Below are positions 45,280 to 55,481 of a stretch of DNA of 64,000 bases, piece by piece. The notes beneath the pieces are model-generated. The model saw nothing but the letters and a program-made list of their open reading frames with translations. It had not been told where the DNA came from and ran no database searches. Made by a program: the position numbers and the translations under genes. The stretch spans positions 28,697,249-28,761,248 of the forward strand of contig CM045735.1 of the NCBI GenBank assembly GCA_024760905.1, given 5' to 3'. The DNA comes from Plotosus lineatus (Eukaryota > Chordata > Actinopteri > Siluriformes > Plotosidae). Each line of letters begins with the position of its first letter. Positions within the stretch are counted from its first letter, which is position 1.

Positions 45280-45330
45280 GCGCTGGTGCCCATCTTAGCT
45301 GACTCTGGGCAAAGGTGGAGTACACTCTGT
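45280..45330 (-). repeat. SINE-B/C tail scrap
   Basis: The bases gctggtgcccatcttagctg and actctgggcaaaggtggagt match the SINE-B/C tail in reverse. Confidence 0.6.
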
Positions 45331-45464
45331 AACTTTTTGAGAACATGTTTTATATATTAGGTATTCACATATACACTACATCTCCCAAAGTATTTAATAA
45401 TCTGCCGCTACACGCTTATGAATTTAAGTGACATTCTATTCTTAATCCATAGGGTTTAATACAG

Positions 45465-46731
45465 GCTTGTACAAGCTACGGCCCATGTAGAGTGATTGGT
45501 ACCAGGGTTGTATTCGGGCGTAAACGCAGGTACATGCCATATACTTACTTATTTTATCAAGCATGAAGTGTTTACACACTTGTTTGGCCTTGTGAGATCG
45601 TTTATCAAAGTGTATTTTTTTTTTTTTACAAGTGAAAAGGGTTTTTTAAATATTGCTTTGTCACTTGTCCCAGCTTGTAATGATGTCACAACCGTGTTTC
45701 TGTACTCTATCTCAATCTCAATCATTCAGAAGTATGTAGAGAGCCCGGTATAATAAAAGCCATGCCATGATTGGGCAGTGTGGATTGTCTTGAAGGTCTT
45801 TAGCCAATAGAATTTGTTCTTATACCAGATACGGAAATTCCCAGTAAAAACAAAACCACGACTCATGTTGCTAATTGCTAAGAAATGTAGTGGCCTACTA
45901 CATCTATACTTTCACTTATAAACATTTACTTTAAAATGAACAAAAGAGGGAAGCAGTCCCATGAACCTGGTCACAAACAAGGCACATTAACGCTGCAGGT
46001 TTTTTTGCTAAACATGGCAATATATCTCTGCGAACTCTGAAAAACATTACGTCACACAACTTGCGGACTCAGCCTCAGGCTCAACATGCTCCAAATTGGT
46101 CCCAGATTCCAGTAAATTACTTTCCACTTCTCTCCAGCATAATGATCCTATTAATTTGATATACAGTATATCATAAACAATATAGCATGTTATTATTGTA
46201 AAGTTCTAAAGTTTGACCAACTTTCCTGAGCCGTCAGTGTCACTGTAAGTGTTCTACAAGCCCAGCAGACCTGTGGGCATCGCTATGATGGCATTAATAC
46301 ATATATAATGTTAATATTGTTGCATGTAAATAGATCCATCTACTGCTCATAGGGTCACAGGTCTAATGAGGACTAGTCGTGCATGGTACAGTTATGCGTA
46401 TGTGAGGATGATGCTCCACCTTTAATCCTGCCTTAGAAATTTAATATGCATGCATTCATGATTAAGGCTTCACAATATGCTACTAAAAGTACTAGATGCA
46501 CTTACACTATTCTAATGTTTGTTATGTGTATTTAATGTTTGAATAGCTTATTCTGCTCAATATGCAGTTCTATTTCAGTATTAATGTTGGTGCCAAAGTT
46601 TAAAATATAAAATTTTCTTAAGTAGATTTTTCTGATGCTTAGAATTTTTATTTTAATGACTTAGAGTAGTTTTGCATTTTCTGAATCTCAATAGCTTATT
46701 AAAGATTAAATTTATTAAATACAAATGTACA
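45465..46731. other. hAT 5' region, unassigned
   Basis: No gene is visible in this part. A poly-T run lies near 45,618-45,629. Confidence 0.5.
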
Positions 46732-46733
46732 TA

Positions 46734-47527
46734 CCATATTCAACGTGATAAGTGCCCAGGACACTTAAAAATTTGAATTTTTAAAATGTTACCAGCAGAA
46801 TGGAACCGTAAGTGCTTCTTACCATCGAGGTGGAAAACATGAATAATAACAGAACAATAAAAGAGTTTTACTGGTATTTGTGTTATTCATTTTGTGGTAT
46901 CAACTAAACTACTTACACGAAAGCTGAAAATAAACAGAAAACAGCATAAATTTAAAAAAGACCCCTTGCTTTTCCCTCCCGGTGCTGTTCCTTTAAACAT
47001 TTTCCCAGAAGTAAAATAGCGCCAATCAACATGATGTCAACTTTAGCACATGGCACATTGAACCAATCAACACTAACATAAACAAAAGCACATGGCCAGG
47101 AAGGTCTTTAAATGTATGAAGCTAGGTAGCAGGAGAATCGGGTGAAAAATACTCGTCATCACGTTCTGATAGGTCTATAGCAGTTTTGCTGTAGCAGTTT
47201 CTAATGGTTCATCAGTTTTTGGACATTCACCAAGAGAACAGCAAAATATTTTCCTGTTTTTTAAAGCAGGGCGGAAAAAATCAAATGTGTTGTTATTTAT
47301 GAACATCATAAACATTCCCCAGTGGCAGGGGGTCTTGAAGTACCATGTAAACTCACTTCTACAGTCAGTCAATGCCTCATTTTACGGTTACAGAGACTGA
47401 TTGAAGTAAATTGGCAAGTTTGATCTACCATTTTGCTCCAAGTACACATGGGTGGCTATTAGACGTAAGATAAAAAAACACTGAAGGGGCGCGTATTGGA
47501 GCAGGGTGCTTATTACATCGAATACGG
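46734..47527. mobile_element. TA-flanked inverted-repeat MITE
   Basis: The left end ccatattcaacgtgataag and the right end read backwards (ccgtattcgatgtaataag) match over 24 positions with six differences, all transitions. TA lies on both sides. There is no transposase inside. The class is Tc1/mariner-like by TSD. Confidence 0.75.
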
Positions 47528-47618
47528 TAATTTTAATTACTGTATAGAAACATTAAGCAATACAGTACTTGATTCAGTATAATAGTACCACATGTACATC
47601 TTGTAGTTGTCCTACTTT

Positions 47619-47958
47619 GAGATTTCCTTTTGGCTTTTTCCCTTTATCAGGGGTTGCCACAGCGAATGATTCACATGTTTGATTTGGCATAGGTTTTTAT
47701 GTCAGATGCCCTTCCTGACACACCCCTTTAGTAAGAGATAGAAACACGCTGATGGCTTTGCAGCCTACTCTTTACGAAAGTCAGCAATGGTTCTTTTACA
47801 TTGCTCACACCATAGACAGTAAGAGACATGGCTAGTCCTTGAAAACCCAGTTAGCTGAACTGGGGAGTACAGTGACAACCTTGTGGAAAGTGGGACTCGA
47901 ATCCCCAACCTTAGGATTAGCGATCCAGCGCCCATTTCTACTAGACCACCACTGCCCC
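47619..47958 (-). repeat. SINE-A, full length
   Basis: The minus-strand copy has head, spacer, core, RTE-A-like 5' block and tail, bounded by a perfect 16-base TSD (gtagttgtcctacttt at 47,603-47,618 and 47,959-47,974). Confidence 0.95.
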
Positions 47959-47974
47959 GTAGTTGTCCTACTTT

Positions 47975-48734
47975 ATTTAATGTTATTTTTGCAAATATCA
48001 AATTATGTATGTTCCAAGTTTATAAGCACATCAGCAGGTATTTGTACAGCTATTTAAGTGCAGACTTGAAAATTTCAAGTTTGGCATGGACCATGTATGC
48101 ATTATGTGGTGGTGTACAGCTACACTTCAGTTAATTTACAATGATATTATATCTTGAATCTTTGTCTATAATGTAATCAAAAGCTGTTAGTACTTCAAAT
48201 TATCTTCGTTTCTTTACATTTTAGATTTTTAGTTTGGCATCAGTATATAAAACCGTGGCGCTCAGACACATGGCAACAATTACATGTATACTGTAGGATA
48301 AAATTTATGTACAGATTCTATACTATATATTTCCTATTACATGCTGCAAATGGTTGCCAAACAGCATCTAGAGCATTACAATAAAAAAAAAAGTCCCCCT
48401 CTCACACCCTCCCCCTGCGCTTTGCGCACCTTGGGTATATGGCACAAAGGCGCTGCTACGTGCCGTCTCATCCGGCTGCCGAAGCAGCCTCATAGTAGTA
48501 TACCCACTTATTTTATTATTTTATTTTTTTTACCATTACAGCACTGATTGGTACAGAATTCATGTTTGATGTGAATGAGTGATCAATTGCATTCATTTGA
48601 CTTTGACTTGTAATGACAGCATTTCAACACCAGTGGCGCATTAGGCACAGTCAGTTGAGGCATAAACCACAGTTTGTGGCGCTTGAGCCACTTCCGGTTA
48701 TGACTCTTCTACTGCACAGAGCCCATCAGCAGCA
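47975..48734. other. Unassigned part of the hAT element
   Basis: No gene recognised. It contains a GC-rich patch near 48,405-48,490. Confidence 0.5.
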
Positions 48735-49032
48735 ATGTCAAAGAAAAGAAAAGTTGACAGTGAGTGCTGGGTGATTCATAAAGAATGGACAACTAAATAC
48801 TTTTTTACTAAAGTTCAGTCAAAGGCTCATGGTTCATTTTTTGTAACCACTTAATCCTAATTAGGGTCGCGAGGAGGCTGACCCCCATCCCAGCCAACTC
48901 TGGGCGAGGGCAGAGTACACACTAGATAGCTCGCCAGGCCATCGCAGGGTGGAAACTCACTGACGGCTTTACAGCCTGCTCTTTTCGAAAGTCAGCAATG
49001 GTTCTTTTACACCCTTTCACCATAGACAGTGA

Positions 49033-49530
49033 AATGCAGTCGTGACTGAGTGCACAAGCCAGTGTTCATCCCAAGCCCGGATAAATGCAGAAGGTTGTGT
49101 CAGGAAGTGCATCTGATGTAAAACCTGCACCAGATTTGAGATGCGAATCATCAATATGACTTCCATACTGGATCGATCGAGGCCTGAGTTAACAATGACT
49201 GCCATCAGTGCTGTTAACCAATAGGGTGCTGGTGGAAACTGGACTACTGTTGGCTGAAGAAGGAGAGGCAGGAGGTGTGTCCGTAGGCGGAGAGAGAAGA
49301 GGAAAGACATAGTAAATATATTGGTATTAGGATGCTGAGGTTGGAACTACCAGGCAGAAGGCCTAGAGGAAGACCAAAGAGGAGATTTATGGATGTGGTA
49401 AAGGAGGATATGAAGGTAGTTGGCATAAGAGAAGAAGATGCAGAGGATAGGGTGAGATGGAGGCAGATGATTTGCTGTGGCGACCCTTGAAGGGAACAGC
49501 CAAACGGAAAAGAAAGAAAAATGAAGAAAA
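49033..49530 (+). mobile_element. RTE-A copy with both ends but almost the whole coding region deleted
   Basis: The 5' end (aatgcagtcgtgactg) and 5' UTR up to gagaagaggaaag match RTE-A at 38,915-39,230. The sequence then jumps to the RTE-A 3' end (tattggtattaggatgctga, equal to about 41,855 onward) and ends in an A/G-rich tail. The TSD is caccatagacagtga (49,018-49,032, and after the copy at 49,531-49,540 continued at 53,709 because a later element split it). The remaining ORF encodes only the last ~65 RT residues. Confidence 0.9.
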
Positions 49531-49860
49531 CACCATAGACCAGTGGTTCCTAACCTGGGTTCGATCGAACCCCAGGGGTTCGGCGGAGGTCAAGACACAC
49601 AACTGACTCATATTCACGACGACACGCCCCGCTTTGCCATCACTGGCTGCAGGTGATCACTCTACATTGCTTGGCCAATCTGTGCTGCAGGAAATTTGGT
49701 GCGCTCAGTAGTCGAATTGTGACTGTTGTTATGGTACGTCGTGTGATTTCTTTCTTAATGTTTTAATCCATACTATGTTGAGTAAAAAAGAAAGTGGTCG
49801 GGTGAATATGTACAACATGGATTCACATATGTAACGGAACGTGATATTCGTCGGTTATAT

Positions 49861-49975
49861 ACCCCTCCCTGAATCGCCACCTTATCGTGGTGGAGGGGTT
49901 TGCGTGACCTAATGATCCTAGGAGCTATGTTGTCGGGGGCAAATGCCCCTGGCAGGGTCACCCAAGGCAAACAGG
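49861..49975 (+). ncRNA. Candidate HDV-like ribozyme at the Rex3-like 5' end
   Basis: The bases acccctcc (49,861-49,868) pair perfectly with ggaggggt (49,892-49,899), giving an 8-bp P1-like helix at the element's 5' edge. Inside it, ccac/gtgg (49,877-49,880 and 49,887-49,890) closes the loop cttatc, like P3-L3. Then gtgacc/ggtcac (49,904-49,909 and 49,956-49,961) gives a P4-like stem. It is followed by ggcaaa, where C 49,968 would be the catalytic base, and cagg (49,972-49,975), which could pair with cctg (49,868-49,871) as a short P2. The order matches the HDV-like fold. P2 is short and overlaps P1 by one base, so this is a hypothesis. Confidence 0.5.
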
Positions 49976-50027
49976 TCTGGGGTGAAGGGCCAGACGAAGT
50001 GCGATTAAAAAAAAAACCCTATAACAC

Positions 50028-51442
50028 ATGAGAGAGCACAGGAAGCAGTCTCCCTTGCCCGGACGCGGGTCACCGGGGTTCCCTCCTGGAGCCAGGCCCA
50101 GGGGAGGGGCTCGAAGGCGAGCACCTGGTGGTCGGGCTTATGCCCATGGAGCCTGGCCGGGCTTAGCCCGAAAAGGAGACATGGGTCCGCCCTCCCATGG
50201 ACCCACCACCCGTGGGAGGAATTTTAGGGGTCGGGTGCAGTGTGAGTTGGGTGGCAGCCAAAGGCATGGGTTCTGTCGGACCGATCCTCGGCTACTTACT
50301 CTGACCCTCGGGACATGGAATGTCACCTCTCTGGCGGGAAAGGAGCCTGATTTGGTGCGTGAGGTGGAGAGATACCGACTAGATATACCGCAACGCATAG
50401 CTTGGGCTCTGGAACCATCAATCTTGAAAGAGGCTGGACCTTCTTCTATTCTGGAGTTGCTCATGGGGAGAGGCGGCGAGCCGGTGTGGGTATTCTTGTT
50501 GTCCCCTGTCTCGGTGCCCAAATGTTGGGGTTCCCCCCGGTTGACGAAAGGGTAGCTTCCCTCCGTCTTCGGGTGGGGGTCGGGTCCTGACTGTTATTTG
50601 TGCTTATGCACCAAATGACAGTTCAGAGTACCCACCCTTTTTGGAGTCTTTGGGGGGGGGTGTTGGAGAACGCTCCCTCGGGAGACTCGCTCGTTGTCTT
50701 GGGAGACTTCAACGCCCATGTGGGCAACGATAGTGTGACCTGGAAGGGTGTGATCGGTAGGTACGGCCTCTCCAGTCTGAATCCGAATGGTGTTTCGTTG
50801 TTGGACTTCTGTGCTCGTCATAGTTTGTCTATCACGAACACCATGTTCGAACATAAATGTGCCCATAAGTTCACTTGGCACCAGGACACCCTAGGTCGCA
50901 GTTCGATGATTGACTTTGTAGTCGTGTCATCGGACTTGCGACCATATGTTCTGGTCACTCGGGTGAAGAGAGGAGCTGAGCTGTCTACCGATCACTACCT
51001 GGTGGTGAGTTGGCTTCGGTGGTGCGGGAGGTTGCTTTCCAGACCTGGCAGGCCCAAGCGTGTAATCAGGGTCTGCTGGGAACGTTTGGCGGAGTCCCCT
51101 GTCCGAGAGGCCTTTAACTCCCACCTCCGGCAGAGCTACAACCACGTTCCGGAGGAGGCGGGGGACATGGAATCCGAATGGGCCATGTTTCGTGCCTCCA
51201 TTGCTGAGGCGGCAGCTCATAGCTGTGGCCGTAAGGTCGTCGGTGCTTGTCATGGCGGTAATCCCCGAACCCGGTGGTGGACACCTGCGGTGAAGGGGGC
51301 CGTCCAGCTGAAGAAGGAGGCCTATCGGGTTTTGTTAACCTGTGGGACTCCTGAGGCAGCAAACGGGTACCGGCAGGCCAAACGTGCTGCAGCCGAGGCT
51401 GTCGCTAGATGCAAAATCTCGGGCATGGGAGGCGTCCGGTGA
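50028..51442 (+). pseudogene. Rex3-like endonuclease region, frameshifted
   Basis: The first frame (50,028-50,555) carries LTLGTWNVTSLAGKEPDLVR near its end. Reading passes through other frames (RTINLERGWTFFYSGV-like segments) to the frame 50,600-51,442. That frame has SLVVLGDFNAHVGNDSVTWK, FTWHQDTLGRSSMIDFVVVS and ELSTDHYLVVSWL. These are the TWNV, GDFN, SMIDF and DH landmarks of the AP-endonuclease. The two parts are separated by at least two shifts between 50,380 and 50,600. A further shift near 51,400 leads into the RT frame. Confidence 0.85.
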
Positions 51443-53204
51443 GGACCTGGAGAGTGATTATCGGTTGGCCTCAAAAAGGTTCTGGGCCACCATCCGACGC
51501 CCCAGGAGGGGGAAGCAGTTCTTCACAAACACTGTTTACAGTGGAGGTGGGGAGCTGCTTACCTTGACTGGGGATGTTGTCGAGAGGTGGAGGGATTACT
51601 TTGAGGACCTCCTCAATCCCACCAACACGCCCTCCGTGGAGGAGGAAGACCCTGGGGCTTCAGGTGAGGGTCCGCCCATCACTGGAGTGGAGGTCACTGA
51701 GGTTGTCAGAAAACTCCTCGGTGGTCGAGCTCCGGGGTTGGACGAGATCCGCCCGAAATATCTCAGGGTTCTGGATGTTGTAGGACTGTCTTGGTTGACA
51801 CGTCTTTGCAACATTGCGTGGTCATCAGGGGCTGTACCTCTGGATTGGCAAACTGGGGTGGTGGTCCCAATTTTTAAGAAGGGGGACCGGAGGGTGTGTT
51901 CCAATTATCAGGGAATTACACTCCTCAGCCTACCTGGGAAAGTCTATGCAGGGGTACTAGAGAGGAGGATCCGACCGATAGTCGAACCTCGGCTTCAGGA
52001 GGAACAATGTGGTTTTTGTCCTGGCCGCAGCACTCTTGACCAACTCTATACGCTCCACAGGATTCTGGAGGGGGCATGGGAGTTTGCCCAATCTGTCCAC
52101 ATGTGCTTTGTGGATTTGGAGAAGGCTTTCGACCGTGTCCCTCAAACGATCTTGTGGGGCGTGCTCCGAGAGTACGGCGTTCCGGATCCGTTGCTACGAG
52201 CTATTCGGTCGCTGTATCACCGGAGCCGGAGTTTGGTCCGTATTGGTAACAGCAGGTCGGTTTCGTTTCCAGTGGGAGTTGGAGTCCGCCAAGGGTGTCC
52301 TTTGTCACTGATTCTGTTCATAATTTTTATGGACAGAATTTCTAGGCGCAGTCAAGGCGATGAGGGGTTCTGGTTTGGTGGCCATTGGATATCGTCTCTG
52401 CCTTTTGCGGATGATGTTGTCCTTTTGGCTTCATCAAGTCGGGCCCTCCAGCTCTCATTGGAGCGATTCGCAGCTGAGTGCGAAGCAGCCGGGATGAAGA
52501 TCAGTACCTCCAAGTCCGAGGCCATGGTTCTCAGTCGGACAATGGTGGAATGCACCCTCCGGGTCGGGAATGAGGTCCTGCCCCAAGTGGAGGAGTTTAA
52601 GTATCTTGGGGTCTTGTTTACGAGTGAGGGAAGGATGGAGCGAGAGATCGACAGACGGATCGCTGCAGCCTCTACTGTTAAGCGGTGCCTGTACCGGTCC
52701 GTCGTGTTGAAGAAGGAGCTGAGCCGCAAGGCAAAGCTCTCAATTTACCAGTCGATCTACGTTCCAACCCTCACCTATGGTCACGAGCTTTGGGTAATGA
52801 CCGAAAGAACAAGATCACGGATACAAGCGGCTGAAATGAGCTTCCTTCGCCGGGTGGTGGGGTTCTCCCTTAGAGATAAGGTGAGAAGCGCCGCCATCTG
52901 GGGAGAGCTCGGAGTAGATCCGCTGCTCCTCCGCATTGAGAGGGGCCAGTTGAGGTGGCTCGGGCATCTGGTCAGAATGTCCCCTGGACGCCTCCCTGGT
53001 GTAGTGTTTCGGGCATGTCCAACCGGGAAGAGACCCCGGGGTCGACCTAGAACACGCTGGAGGGACTATGTCTCTCGGCTTGTCTGGGACCGCCTCGGTG
53101 TCCCCCCGGGAGAGTTGGAGGAAGTGGCTCGGGAGAGGGACGTCTTGACCTCTTTGCTTAGGTTGCTGCCCCCGCGACCCGACCCTGGACTAAGCGGAAG
53201 ATGA
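51342..53204 (+). CDS. Rex3-like reverse transcriptase, 620-codon open frame
   Basis: The frame is open from 51,342 to the stop at 53,204. Landmarks are LGGRAPGLDEIRPKYLRVLD, VPIFKKGDRRVCSNYQGITL, EEQCGFCPGRSTLDQLYTLH, motif A FVDLEKAFDRVPQTILWGVL, motif B GVRQGCPLSLILFIIFMDRI, motif C LPFADDVVLLASSS, GMKISTSKSEAMVL, EEFKYLGVLFTSEGRMEREI, RGQLRWLGHLVRMSPGRLPG and CPTGKRPRGRPRTRWRDYVS. All RT active-site aspartates are present. The given ATG is not the real start, since the protein should read through from the upstream endonuclease. The RT would copy element RNA at the nicked target. The copy as a whole is inactive because the EN part is broken. Confidence 0.85.
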   Translation: MGLLRQQTGTGRPNVLQPRLSLDAKSRAWEASGEDLESDYRLASKRFWATIRRPRRGKQFFTNTVYSGGGELLTLTGDVVERWRDYFEDLLNPTNTPSVEEEDPGASGEGPPITGVEVTEVVRKLLGGRAPGLDEIRPKYLRVLDVVGLSWLTRLCNIAWSSGAVPLDWQTGVVVPIFKKGDRRVCSNYQGITLLSLPGKVYAGVLERRIRPIVEPRLQEEQCGFCPGRSTLDQLYTLHRILEGAWEFAQSVHMCFVDLEKAFDRVPQTILWGVLREYGVPDPLLRAIRSLYHRSRSLVRIGNSRSVSFPVGVGVRQGCPLSLILFIIFMDRISRRSQGDEGFWFGGHWISSLPFADDVVLLASSSRALQLSLERFAAECEAAGMKISTSKSEAMVLSRTMVECTLRVGNEVLPQVEEFKYLGVLFTSEGRMEREIDRRIAAASTVKRCLYRSVVLKKELSRKAKLSIYQSIYVPTLTYGHELWVMTERTRSRIQAAEMSFLRRVVGFSLRDKVRSAAIWGELGVDPLLLRIERGQLRWLGHLVRMSPGRLPGVVFRACPTGKRPRGRPRTRWRDYVSRLVWDRLGVPPGELEEVARERDVLTSLLRLLPPRPDPGLSGR

Positions 53205-54092
53205 TGATGATGATGATGATATTCGTCGGCGTCTTATCTGCATGATTTGCAAAGTCGGATCAACCCTGTGCTGACTGACGTATACGTACATGTATATGTA
53301 CATATAATATAAATAAATACATATTCAATACTATAAATGCTTATAATAACGATTAAACATTAAAAAATAATGCATAAGATGTAAATAACACAAATACACA
53401 CACATACAGTTGCACGCACGTGTTCACACACAGATGCACGTGCACGCACTCGGATGCGCACCTCACATAAAAATGTAAGTAGTTGTGATGGCGGAGTTCA
53501 TGCATTGTATTGGTTTTGTTCTTTGAACACAGTGATGTTAATGCACGGTTCATTTTGGTGCCCTAGTAAAAACATATACCTATGTCTTGAATTTGAAAAA
53601 AAAAAAAAATCACATTTTATTTTTCACTAAAGAAGGGTTCAATGAATAAGCATATGAAACTGGTGGGGTTCAGTATCGCCAACAAGGTTAAGAATCACTG
53701 CCATAGACAGTGAGAGACATGGCCGGCCTTTGATAACATAGTTCACTGCACTGGGAGGACAGTGACAACCCATTGAGAGTGGGGCTTGAACCCCCAATCT
53801 TGGGATCAGTGAGCCAGCACCTTACCACCAGGCCACCACTGCCCTCAAGTCAAAGGCTGTATATCCTATCATCAGCCGCCATTTTTCCACCAAGCATGCT
53901 AATTACACCAACCACGTGTCACTGCAAGAACGTCAGGCTACCGCTGATAGGTTGGTCGCGAGCTTGCAGGCTCAGCAAAACACCTTTATCAGAGCAAATT
54001 CCATCCAAGAATCAAGCACAAGGATATATGCATAATTCACCAGAAAGCACTGTGTAAATCCGTGTTGCAGCTTGACCATGTACTGAAGCCGG

Positions 54093-54292
54093 TTGTGAAA
54101 ATTGTTAATGTTATTCGAGCGAGGGGACTTCACCATCATTAGTTTATTCATTTTTCTGACCAGTTTGAACCGGTTCCGATCGGTTTGGACTGGCTCTGGC
54201 CAGTTTGGACCGGTTCCGGCCTGTTAACTTGGTTAACTTTATTCGAGCGAGGGAACTTCACTATCGTCAGTTTACTCATTTTCCTGAAGAAA
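54093..54292 (+). repeat. Duplicated hAT segment around a small minisatellite
   Basis: The block attcgagcgaggggacttca with ttagtttattcatttttctg occurs at about 54,113-54,158 and again, slightly changed, at 54,240-54,285. Between them lie about three irregular units of cagtttggaccggttccgg. Confidence 0.75.
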
Positions 54293-55231
54293 CTGACGCT
54301 GATCACATGGACTTGCTGTACCATTCTAATGTTCGCTGGTTCCATTTGAGGAAAGAATATCAACGAGTGTGGAGGTTAAACAGAACATTATTTAATTTTT
54401 GGAGCTCCCTGAGAACACAGACAATGTTCCTGAGCTGAAAGACACAGATTGGCTGTGATTTCACTTTTACTGTGGACAAACTGACCCACATGGACGAGGT
54501 GAATGTGAAGCTCCGAGGGAAAAACAGTTTGTGCATGAAATGCAAGCAACCGTAAGAGCCTTCAAAGTCAGGCTAGTTTTATTTTCAAAGCAAATGTCAG
54601 ACAAGTCATTTCCCCCACACTGGCCACATTAAAAGAGCCCTACAGCATGTGAACAAATCCAGGAAAGCACTGGATGACCTGCATGAAGAATTCTGCCGTC
54701 GGTTTTGTGATTTTGGAAAAATTGACAGAGTGCTTCAGTTGGTGTCAGGTCCCTTCTCACAAGAGCCTGAAACGTTACCACAGGAGTTGCAGTTGGTACT
54801 GATTGATCTCCAAATGTGACATGATGTTAAAGGAGAAGTTCAACTCCCTTTAAGTGGATGAGTTTTATGCTTCATTAAGTGCAGCCAAATTTCCAAACAT
54901 CCAGAAGATGGCACAGAGGATGCTGGTGTTGTTTGGCTCTACATGTGTGTGAACAGACTTTTAGTGTGATGAACACCAACAAAGCACCCCACAGACCCCA
55001 ACTGAGTTATGAACATTTCAAATTTGTTCTGAGAGCCACAACAGAATTACCATCAGAGCTCGATGCACTGGCAAAAATGGGTCATCAACAACATTGTTCC
55101 CACTAAAAGGTATTTGAATATTTTAATGCTTTTTTCTGTTTATGTTTGATATGCACTATTAAAAAATGCATTTTTATCGTATCTTGCTGACCCGGCCCGT
55201 TTGTCAAATTTTAAAAGTCAATGTGACTCTC

Positions 55232-55481
55232 TCTCAAGCTAGATTGAGATGGTTTGGACATGTACAGAGGAGGGATAGTGAGTATATTGGCAGTAGGATG
55301 CTGATGTTGGAACTACCAGGCAGAAGGCCTCGAGGAAGACCAAAGAAGAGATTTTTGGATGTGGTGAAGGAAGACATGAAGGTCGTTGGAGTCAGAAAAG
55401 AAGATGCGGAGGACAGGGTGAGGTGGAGGTGGATGATTTGCTGTGGCGACCCCTGAAGGGAGCAGCCGAAAGTAAAAGAAG
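55232..55481 (+). mobile_element. RTE-A, 5'-truncated copy
   Basis: It encodes ARLRWFGHVQRRDSEYIGSR through to MICCGDP and ends gccgaaagtaaaagaag. The TSD aatgtgactctc is perfect (55,220-55,231 and 55,482-55,493). It is very similar to 41,815-42,060 (about 250 bases with few differences). Confidence 0.9.

Larger units (their letters stand above)
49855..53217 (+). mobile_element. Rex3-like RTE retrotransposon, full length
   Basis: A perfect 12-base TSD gatattcgtcgg (49,843-49,854 and 53,218-53,229) bounds it. The 5' UTR starts with a strong structured segment (49,861-49,975). EN and RT coding regions follow, and a (GAT)n run ends it, as in RTE/Rex3 elements. GC content is clearly higher than in the surroundings. 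The length of 3.36 kb is full length. Few lesions and an exact TSD suggest recent insertion. Confidence 0.9.
49541..53700. mobile_element. hAT-like MITE split by the Rex3-like LINE
   Basis: The left end cagtggttcctaacct and the right end read backwards (cagtgattcttaacct) are inverted repeats. The 8-base TSD ccatagac is perfect (49,533-49,540 and 53,701-53,708). Without the LINE the element is about 785 bases and has no transposase. Part of its right half resembles the interior of 6,188-7,314. Confidence 0.9.
48828..53847 (-). repeat. SINE-B split by later insertions
   Basis: The tail and core occupy 48,828-49,032 on the minus strand. The spacer and tRNA-like head occupy 53,709-53,847. The TSD agtcaaaggct is perfect (48,817-48,827 and 53,848-53,858) and lies within the hAT transposase codons SKA. 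The intervening 4.7 kb belongs to three later elements. Confidence 0.9.
48735..55105 (+). pseudogene. hAT transposase (GTF2IRD2/Charlie-like), interrupted and deleted
   Basis: The start (48,735-48,827) reads MSKKRKVDSECWVIHKEWTT then KYFFTKVQSKA. It resumes after the nested insertions at 53,859 with the BED-finger part (SRHFSTKHANYTNHVSLQER). After an internal deletion it continues with IIHQKALCKSVLQLDHVLKP, VVKIVNVIRARGL, LLYHSNVRWFHLRKEYQRVW and near the end VCEQTFSVMNTNKAPHRPQL, the hAT dimerisation region. Several frameshifts and stops occur. hAT transposases cut and paste the element using a DDE core, which is mostly missing here. Similarity to GTF2IRD2 or Charlie8-type proteins is from memory. 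Confidence 0.8.
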
